Positions 28,540 through 36,200 of a stretch of 64,000 bases of DNA are shown here, piece by piece (position 1 is the first letter of the stretch; every line of letters begins with the position of its first letter). Both the position numbers and the translations under genes were made by a program. The DNA comes from Lentzea xinjiangensis. Lineage in GTDB: Bacteria; Actinomycetota; Actinomycetes; Mycobacteriales; Pseudonocardiaceae. The notes beneath the pieces were generated by a model. The model was given only the letters and a program-made list of their open reading frames with translations. It was not told the DNA's origin and ran no database searches. The stretch covers positions 62,001 to 126,000 of the forward strand of contig NZ_FOFR01000007.1 in the NCBI RefSeq assembly GCF_900110955.1, given 5' to 3'.

Positions 28540-28746
28540 GTGGCAGAAATCGATGATCTTCACTTCGTCGTGCGCAACGACGAGCACCAGTACTCGATCT
28601 GGCCCGCGGGCCGGGAGGTCCCCGCGGGCTGGGAGCCGGTGGGCGACGCGGCTGCCCGCGCCGAGTGCCTGAACCGGGTCGACGAGCTGTGGACCGACAT
28701 GCGTCCGGCCAGCCTCCGGGCGGTCATGGACCGCAGTGCTCGGTGA
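28540..28746 (+). CDS. MbtH-like NRPS helper protein
   Basis: A 68-residue MbtH-family protein, the usual length. The signature is clear: NDEHQYSIWPAGREVPAGW, then ECLNRVDELWTDMRPASLR. MbtH proteins bind adenylation domains and aid their folding and activity. The start is GTG 28540 with GGGGG five bases upstream; an in-frame ATG at 28489 would add 17 unrelated residues. It leads the plus-strand genes for the amidinotransferase and the A-PCP-C protein, so it probably serves the A domains of this cluster. Confidence 0.9.
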   Translation: MAEIDDLHFVVRNDEHQYSIWPAGREVPAGWEPVGDAAARAECLNRVDELWTDMRPASLRAVMDRSAR

Positions 28747-28801
28747 TGTCCGGGGAGCCGCACGACCGCATCTTGTACGTCTGATCGAACTGGGGAGCGA
28801 C

Positions 28802-29890
28802 ATGCGTGAATCAGAGCTGCCGGCCGAGTCCGGCAGCCCAGTCCGCGCCTACAACGAGTGGGACCCGCTGGAGGAGGTGATCGTCGGCATCGTCGACAAC
28901 GCGCACTTCCCGCCGTGGGACGTCGCGACCGGCGCACCGCTGTCACCGCAGCAGCGGGCGGTGTTCCGGGACCGCGCCGGGCAGCCGTTCCCCGCCGACG
29001 AGATCGCCCGTGCGCGCGACGAGCTCGACCAGTTCGTCGCCGTGCTCGAAGGTGAAGGGGTCAAGGTCCGCCGGCCGGAGCCGCGCGACCACGGTCAGAC
29101 CTACGGCGCGCCGGGCTGGACCAGCACCGGCCTGTACGACGCGATGCCCAGGGACCTCCTGCTGGTCGTCGGCGACGACATCATCGAGGCGCCGATGGCC
29201 TGGCGGTCGCGGCACCACGCGGCGTCGGCGTACCGGCCGTTGCTCAAGGAGTACTTCCGGCAGGGCGCCAGGTGGAGCTCCCCGCCCAAACCGGAGCTGC
29301 CGGACGAGCTGTACGTCGACGGCTGGACCGACCAGCCGGACGGGGAACCGTTCCGCCCGGTGATCACCGAGTTCGAGCCGACCTTCGACGCGGCCGACTT
29401 CATCCGGTGCGGCCGCGACATCTTCGCCCAGCGCAGCCACGTCACCAACGCGATCGGCATCGAGTGGGTCCGCCGGCACCTGGGCGACGAGTACACGGTC
29501 CACGAGGTGCAGCTCGACGACGACCACCCGATGCACATCGACGCGAGCCTGATGCCGCTCGCGCCCGGCAAGCTGCTGATCCACCCGGACCGCGTGCCGG
29601 AGGTGCCGGAGATCTTCAAGGACTGGGAGGTGCGCACGGCGCCGCGGCCGGTGATCCCCGACGGGCACCCGCTCTACATGACCAGCAAGTGGATCAACAT
29701 GAACGTCCTGATGATCGCCGAGGACAAGATGGTCGTGGAGGCGCAGGACGAGCCGATGCGCCGCCTCGCCGAGAGCTGGGGGATGCAGGCCATCCCGTGC
29801 CCGTTCCGGTGGTTCAACACCTTCGGCGGGTCCTTCCACTGCGCGACCGCGGACGTGCGCAGGACCGGCACCCTGCAGTCCTACTTCTGA
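28802..29890 (+). CDS. Amidinotransferase (arginine:amine type)
   Basis: A 362-residue enzyme of the glycine/inosamine amidinotransferase family. Catalytic residues can be placed: the acid region FDAADFIRCGRDIF, the histidine in HIDASLMPL and the nucleophilic cysteine in GGSFHCATADVRRTG. The reaction moves an amidino group from L-arginine to an amine through an amidino-cysteine intermediate, giving ornithine and a guanidino compound. The acceptor is unknown; glycine or lysine are possible. GGGGAG lies before the ATG. In NRPS clusters such enzymes make guanidino building blocks, and the next gene encodes an A domain with a lysine-like code. Confidence 0.88.
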   Translation: MRESELPAESGSPVRAYNEWDPLEEVIVGIVDNAHFPPWDVATGAPLSPQQRAVFRDRAGQPFPADEIARARDELDQFVAVLEGEGVKVRRPEPRDHGQTYGAPGWTSTGLYDAMPRDLLLVVGDDIIEAPMAWRSRHHAASAYRPLLKEYFRQGARWSSPPKPELPDELYVDGWTDQPDGEPFRPVITEFEPTFDAADFIRCGRDIFAQRSHVTNAIGIEWVRRHLGDEYTVHEVQLDDDHPMHIDASLMPLAPGKLLIHPDRVPEVPEIFKDWEVRTAPRPVIPDGHPLYMTSKWINMNVLMIAEDKMVVEAQDEPMRRLAESWGMQAIPCPFRWFNTFGGSFHCATADVRRTGTLQSYF

Positions 29891-29894
29891 GCTC

Positions 29895-29928
29895 CCCGGC
29901 CGGGCGTCCCGCGCGGCGCCCGGCCGGG
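29895..29928 (+). terminator. Intercistronic hairpin (terminator or attenuator)
   Basis: Perfect 12-bp stem: CCCGGCCGGGCG (29895-29906) and CGCCCGGCCGGG (29917-29928), five bases after the amidinotransferase stop and 37 bases before the NRPS start. No T-run follows, so partial termination or mRNA stabilisation is possible. Confidence 0.55.
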
Positions 29929-29965
29929 TTCCGCCCTTCCCGCTGGATCCGGAGGTAGCAGTTCG

Positions 29966-32900
29966 ATGCCCACTGGCTGCGTTCACCACCTCGTCGAGGC
30001 GCAGGCCGCGCGGACACCGCAGGCCGTCGCGGTCGTCTGGGACGGTGGCATGCTCACCTACCGGGAGCTCGACGAGCGGGCCGGGAAGCTCGCCGCTCTG
30101 CTGGCCTCGAAGGGGGCCGGGCCGGAGCGCCTGGTCGGGGTGTCCATGGAGCCCTCACCGCTGCTGCTGGTCGCGATGCTGGCGATCTGGAAGGCCGGCG
30201 GCGTGTACGTGCCCATCGACGCGTCGCTGCCCCGCGGTGTCGCCGAGGAGATGCTCGCCGACGCCGGAGCGGTCCTCTTCGTCCGCAACGGGCAGTCCGC
30301 CGCGGACCCGTCCGGCGTGCCCGTGGTGGACCTGGACGGGCTCGACCTGTCCGGCCGGCCGGCCGTCGGCCCGGCGGTCACCGTCGACCCGGCGAACCTC
30401 GCCTACTGCGTGTTCACCTCGGGCTCGACCGGCAAGCCCAAGCGGGTCGCCGTCGCGCACGCCAGCTTCGCCAACCACGGCTTCGCCCTGCGCGACGAGC
30501 TGGGGCTGGGGCCGGAGGACCGGTCACTGCAGTTCACCGCGATGGCGTTCGACGCCGCGCTGGAGGAGATCCTGCCCGCGTGGCTCGCCGGAGGCGCGGT
30601 GGTCATGCCCGCCAAGCGCCAGTTCACCAGCGTGGAGTTCACCGAGCTGGTCGACCGGCTCGCGGTGACGATGATCAGCCTGCCGAGCGCCTACTGGCAC
30701 CAGTGGGTGGATGACCTCACCTCCGGCCTGGTCCGGTTGCCCGAGAGCCTGCGCGTCGTGTTCATCGGCGGCGACAAGATCCTCGTCGAGAAGCTCGCCG
30801 CCTGGTACCGGGTTCCCGGCGCGGAGAGGATCGACTGGGTCTCCGACTACGGGCCGACGGAGACCTCGATCAGCGTGGCGCTGCACAAGGCCGGCCTGGC
30901 CGGGCTCGGCGAGTCCGGCCACGCGCTCGTGCCGATCGGCCGCCCCTTCGCGAACGCGGTGATCCACGTCCTCGACGACGAGCTGCGCCAGGTGCCCGCC
31001 GACACGCCGGGAGACCTGTGGATCGGCGGACCGGTGCTGGCCCGCGGCTACCACGCCGCCCCCGCCCTCACCGCCGACCGCTTCGTCCCCGATCCCCACG
31101 GCCCGCCCGGTGCGCGGATGTACCGCACCGGCGACCGCGGCAGCCGCAGGCCCGACGGCACCCTGCTCTTCCTCGGCCGCTCCGACCGCCAGGTCAAGAT
31201 CCGCGGGCAGCGCGTCGAACCCGGCCAGGTGGAGAGCGCCGTGCACCACTGCGCCGGGGTCAGGGACGCGTGCGTCATCGCCGTGGACGATCCGCCCTAC
31301 GGACCCCGCCTCGTCGCCTACGTCGAGGCCGAGCCGGGGGTGTCCGAGGCGGCGGTCCGCGCCGACCTCGCGGGCCGGTTGCCGGAGGCCATGGTGCCCG
31401 GGAGCATCGTGCTGCTGGACCGCATCCCGCGATCACCGTTGAACGGCAAGGTCGCCCGCGCCGAGCTGCCGCCGGTCGAGCCGGCGGGAGCCGCCGGAAC
31501 GGCGCCGGCCGGGATGACGGCGCTGGAGCGCGTCCTCGCGATCCTCGTGGGCGACGTGCTCGACGGCCGGCCCCGCGGCCGTGACGAGGACTTCTTCGCG
31601 GCGGGAGGCGACTCGCTGCGGGGTCTGCAACTGCTCAGCCGGATCACCGAGGTGACCGGCGTGGCGCTGACGTTCGCGCAACTGCGGGCGGCGTCGACCG
31701 TCGCAGGGATCGCGGAGCTGGTGAAGCAGGGGCACGCCCGCGGTGTGTCGGACGGCTCGGTCGTGCGCAAGCACCACCACGGCGATCGGGTCCCCGCGTC
31801 GCGGGGCCAACAGGCCCTGTGGTTCCTCGACCGGGTGCACCGGGGCGCGCCGATCTACGCGGTTCCCGTCTGCTACCGGATCCGGGGCCCTCTCGACCTC
31901 GACCGCCTGGACGCGGCGCTGACCGCGGTCGTCGCGAGGCACGAGGCGCTGCGCACCACGTTCGAGTTCGGGGAAGGCAAGGTCTGGCAACGGATCCGGC
32001 CGACGAGCCCGGTGCGGACCGCGCTGACCGTCGTCGACGACCACGACAAGGCGTTCCGGCTGGCCGAGCAGGAGGCCGCGCGCCCGTTCGACCTCACCAC
32101 CGGTCCGCTGCTGCGGTCGGCGTGCTTCCGCGTCGGTGCCGAGGAGAGCCTGTGGCTGCTCAACGTGCACCACGCGGTGTTCGACGCCTGGTCGCTCGCG
32201 GTCTTCTGGCGCGAGCTCGGCGCGCTGTACGACGGCCGGTCGTTGCCGGAGCCGGCCACCCAGTACGCCGACTACTCGGCCTGGCAGGAGCGCTGGCTGG
32301 GCAGTGCCGAAGCGGACGGGCAACGCGCCTACTGGCGGGCCCGGCTCGCCGGTGACCCGGCGGTCGCCGAGCCCGGCTCCCCTGGCAGCGGACGGGTCGC
32401 CACCGAGGGGTTCGCCCTGGAGCTGGCGCGCGGGGCCGTCGATCCGGCCGCTGTGGAAGGTCTCGCCCACGCGGCCGGGACCACCGCGTTCTCCGTGCTG
32501 CTCGCGGCTTTCGTCGCGACGCTGTGCCGGACGGGCGGCGCCGACGAGGCGGTGGTCGGCGTGCCCGTGGCGTGCCGGAACAGGCCGGGCACCGAGGACC
32601 TGATCGGCTACCTGGTCAACACCGTCGCGGTACGGGTGCGCTGCCCCGCGGGCACGAGCTTCCGCGAGCTGGTCGCGCGCACCGACGAGGCGGTGGCGGA
32701 GGCGCTGACCCACCAGGAGCTGCCGTTCGCCGACGCGGTGGAAGCCCTGGGCCGCCGCGGCGGACCGGGGGAGAACCCGTTGTTCCAGGCCATGTTCTCG
32801 TTGCAGTCCACTCCGGTGGACAGCTTCGGCGACATCGACGGCCTCGAGATCGCCGAGCAGTTCGTCCACACGGGTACCGCGAAGGTCGCGCTGACGTGGA

Positions 32901-33058
32901 CCGTGCGGCTGGACGCCGCCGGGCTGGCCGGCGAGGTCGAGTACTCCGCCGACCGGTTCGACGAGGCGTCGGCACGGCACTGGCAGGACGCCCTGCTGGC
33001 GCAGCTCGGCGCCGGGCTGGCCGAACCGGACGCGCGGATCGGCGAGCTGGGACGGTGA
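29966..33058 (+). CDS. NRPS: adenylation-PCP-condensation (lysine-like code)
   Basis: A 1030-residue protein with no N-terminal C domain, as in a loading module. A domain (about 1-500): FTSGSTGKPKRVAVAH, FDAALEEI, DYGPTETSI, MYRTGDRGSRRPDG and PRSPLNGKVAR. PCP: FFAAGGDSLRGLQL (Ser near 550). C domain (about 600-1020): LNVHHAVFDAWSLA, with HHxxxD intact and the following glycine replaced by alanine. The specificity residues, aligned by eye to GrsA, read D-A-E-S-F-G-D-I-S-K. This begins like the published lysine code and adds an acid at position 322, suggesting a cationic substrate such as Lys or a guanidino amino acid. GGAGG lies 10 bases before the ATG. Confidence 0.88.
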   Translation: MPTGCVHHLVEAQAARTPQAVAVVWDGGMLTYRELDERAGKLAALLASKGAGPERLVGVSMEPSPLLLVAMLAIWKAGGVYVPIDASLPRGVAEEMLADAGAVLFVRNGQSAADPSGVPVVDLDGLDLSGRPAVGPAVTVDPANLAYCVFTSGSTGKPKRVAVAHASFANHGFALRDELGLGPEDRSLQFTAMAFDAALEEILPAWLAGGAVVMPAKRQFTSVEFTELVDRLAVTMISLPSAYWHQWVDDLTSGLVRLPESLRVVFIGGDKILVEKLAAWYRVPGAERIDWVSDYGPTETSISVALHKAGLAGLGESGHALVPIGRPFANAVIHVLDDELRQVPADTPGDLWIGGPVLARGYHAAPALTADRFVPDPHGPPGARMYRTGDRGSRRPDGTLLFLGRSDRQVKIRGQRVEPGQVESAVHHCAGVRDACVIAVDDPPYGPRLVAYVEAEPGVSEAAVRADLAGRLPEAMVPGSIVLLDRIPRSPLNGKVARAELPPVEPAGAAGTAPAGMTALERVLAILVGDVLDGRPRGRDEDFFAAGGDSLRGLQLLSRITEVTGVALTFAQLRAASTVAGIAELVKQGHARGVSDGSVVRKHHHGDRVPASRGQQALWFLDRVHRGAPIYAVPVCYRIRGPLDLDRLDAALTAVVARHEALRTTFEFGEGKVWQRIRPTSPVRTALTVVDDHDKAFRLAEQEAARPFDLTTGPLLRSACFRVGAEESLWLLNVHHAVFDAWSLAVFWRELGALYDGRSLPEPATQYADYSAWQERWLGSAEADGQRAYWRARLAGDPAVAEPGSPGSGRVATEGFALELARGAVDPAAVEGLAHAAGTTAFSVLLAAFVATLCRTGGADEAVVGVPVACRNRPGTEDLIGYLVNTVAVRVRCPAGTSFRELVARTDEAVAEALTHQELPFADAVEALGRRGGPGENPLFQAMFSLQSTPVDSFGDIDGLEIAEQFVHTGTAKVALTWTVRLDAAGLAGEVEYSADRFDEASARHWQDALLAQLGAGLAEPDARIGELGR

Positions 33059-33063
33059 ACGGC

Positions 33064-33087
33064 GGCACGTTGCCCTGAAACGTGTCC
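33064..33087 (+). terminator. Possible terminator after the A-PCP-C gene
   Basis: GGCACGTT (33064-33071) can pair with AACGTGTCC (33079-33087) with one bulged T, starting five bases after the stop. The rest of the 198-base gap between these convergent genes shows nothing. Confidence 0.4.
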
Positions 33088-33256
33088 TTGGAGCGGGCCG
33101 GTGCGCGGCAGGACCGTCTGGCGCGTACCGGACTCCAGGGCGCGGTACAGCGAATCGGTGCGCCGGCACTGCTCGCGGCCGGTGCTCCTCCGCACCCGCC
33201 CTCGGCAGCACGCCGGCGGCACCCGTTCGAGTCGGACCTCCCGTTGGGGGAGGTCC

Positions 33257-36200
33257 TCACCGGCGCAGTTCCGCGAGCGCCAGCGCCGGGGTGGAGAGCA
33301 CCTGCTCCAGCTGACCCGCCAGCCGGTCGGCCACCGGCGCGAGGTCGCTGTCCTCGGAGATCTCGGAGATCAGCTCGATTCCACCGTCGTGCTCCTCGAC
33401 GGTCAGGACCGCGGGCCACGGCTGGGACTCGCGTGGCACCACCATCGGCGTGGTGGCGGCGCCGAACAACGCCGTGGGGCCTTGGCGCTCGTAGTTGAAA
33501 CCGATGAGGCCGGCCGGCAGCCGGCGGTACTGCCTGTGCTGAAGCACGCGGTACAGGCCGGAGGTGCGCTCCGCGCTGTCCAGGACCTGCGCCTGGACCG
33601 CTTTCGCCACGCCGGTCAGCGTGCTGTCGCCGGCGAGTTCCATGATCACGGGCAGCAAGTCGACGCAGAAACCCATCAGCGGCTTGGTGGTGTGGCGGGG
33701 CTGACCGGTCTGGTGGGCGAGCACGACGGCTCGCTCGGCGCCGGTGAGCAGCGACGTCGCGACCGCCAGCGCCGCCAGGGCCGCGTTGTGCATCGTGCAA
33801 CCGGCCGAGCGGGCCAGTTCGCGCAGGCCCGCGAGACTGCCCGCCGGTAGGGAGTCGGTCCGCGTGACGGGCTTCCAGGGGCCCGCGCCGTCGATCAGCT
33901 TCGCCGAGTTCCAGACCGCGTCGAGCCGGGGCCGCCAGAACGCGTCGTTCGCCTCGAACCGCGCGTCCTCGTCGGCGCGCTTCGTCCGCGCGTAGTCGAG
34001 GAAGCTCGCCGGTGCGGGCAGGGGCTCACCCCGGTAGCAAGCTGACAGCTCCGACCACAGCACGCCGAACGACCAGCCGTCGACGACCGAGTGCGGCGCG
34101 GTCGCCTGCACGAACGCGGTGCCGCCGGTCTGCACGAGGTGGAACCGGAACAGCGGGGGTGTGGCCATGTCCACGGCCCGCCGTGCGAACCGGTGCAGCA
34201 GCGCCTCGACGTCGCCCGGCAGGGCGTCGTCCAGGGTGCTGACGGTGAGCTTCGGGACGGCGTGCGCGGCGCAGTGCTGGGAACCGCCGTCCTCGTCGAA
34301 ACCGGTCCGCAGCACCTCGTGCCGCTGGGCGACCTGCTCGACGGCGTGCCGCAGCCTCTCCGGATCCAGGACGGCGTCGACGCGCAGCACCTCCGACTCC
34401 TGGTAGGACTCGCCCAGCTCACCGCCGAGCTCGATGGCGAGCCACAGCAGCTTCTGGCCGTCGGTCAGCGGAGCCTCACCGGTGGCCGGGAGCTGTGCGG
34501 GCACCGGCGCGCTCGCGGCACGGGTCTTCACCTCGTCCCACAGGCCGCGCGAGGCGACCTCCGCCGCCGTGTCGGCCACGGCCGCCACGACCTCCTCGCA
34601 GTCCTGCTCGGTGTGCGCGGCGCTGAGGAAGCAGGTGCGGCCCTCCCACACGTAGACGCCGCGGTTGAGGAGGCCGACGAAGAACATGTCCTCCGACAGC
34701 GGCGAGCCGTCGACGGTGATGCGGAAGAGCGAGGAGAAGTGCTCGACCCGGATCGGGTACCCGTTGGCCGCCGCGTGAGCGTTGATCTTCCCGGCCAGGC
34801 CGGCGGTCCGGCCGGTCAGCTCGTTCTGCAGCCGTGGCGACACCTTCTTGAAGTGCCGCACCATCTCCTGCGCCACCACCATGGTGAGCGGGTGCTTGCT
34901 GAACGTGCCGGCGAACACCATGCTCGGCCGTTGCGGGAAGCCGACGTCCCCCTCCCGCCAGCGCCCGCCGTCGATGGGTGCCATGAACTCGGCGTCGCCC
35001 GCGATGACCCCGATGGGCAGGCCACCGCCGATGACCTTGCCATAGGTCCTGAGGTCGGGACGGATGCCGAAGAGCGCGGCCGCTCCGCCTAGATGGCACC
35101 GGAAACCGGTGATGATCTCGTCGAAGATCAGGGCGGCGCCGTGCGCCGTGGTGAGCTCGCGGAGGCGGTGCAGCAGCTCGACGGGCTGGTAGCCGGGACG
35201 CCTGCTCTGGACCGGCTCGACCAGCACCGCGGCCAGCCGGTCGCCGCAGGACTCCAGCACGGGCAGCGCGGACTCGTCGTAGGGCAGCACGATGACGTCC
35301 TGGGCCATCGCGGCCGGCGTACCGCGGCCGAGCGGTGTCGCCTCGCCCTGCTCGCCGCCCGCCCGGGGCGCGACCAGCACACCGTCGAACGTGCCGTGGT
35401 ACGACCCGGCGAACAGCGCGATGACGTCCCTTCGGGTCTTCGCCCGCGCCGCGCGCACGGCGCCCATGACCGCCTCGGTCCCGGACGAGGTGAAGGCGAC
35501 CCGGTCGACGCCGGCCAGCGACGCGATGCCGCGCGCGACATCACCCGCGGTGGAGGACTGCGGGCCGAGCAGCATCTCGGCGGGCTCGAACCCGCGCAGG
35601 GCCGCCGTGAGCGGCTCCGACGCGTGCCCCAGCAGGTTGACGCCGAAGCCCATGCAGAGGTCGAGGAACTCCTGGCCGTCGACGTCGACGAAGCGGGAGC
35701 CCTCGCCGCGCGCGCCGACCACCGGGTAGCTCACGTCGCGGCGTCCCTTGCGGGAGACGATCAGGTTGCGCTGGTCCGCCAGGGCGAACCGGTCCTCCTC
35801 GGTGATCCGCTTCGACAACGGGCTGCGCCTCGCCCAGTCGGCCTCCGCCCGGAACGCTTCCGCGATGCCGGGGGAGGGCTCCTGCTCCCGTTGCGGCGCG
35901 GGCGGAACCGGGGCGGCGACGGGAGCGGGCCCCGGTACCGGGGCGGGTGTCCGCGGTGGTGCGGACACCGGCCCCGGTGCCGGATCCGCGGCGGCGGGCA
36001 CCGGCAGGTCGCTCGGCGTGACCACGCCCTTGAGGTGGTCGCCCAGCTTGCCGCACGAGTCGAGGTCGAAGAAGAGCTGGCGCACGTCGATGTCGGTGCG
36101 GAACTCCGCCGACAGGGCGTCCGCGAGCTGGATCAGCAGGAACGAGTCGTAGCCGAGCTCGATGAACGTGGCGTCGGGCCGCACCGCGTGGGGCGCGCCA

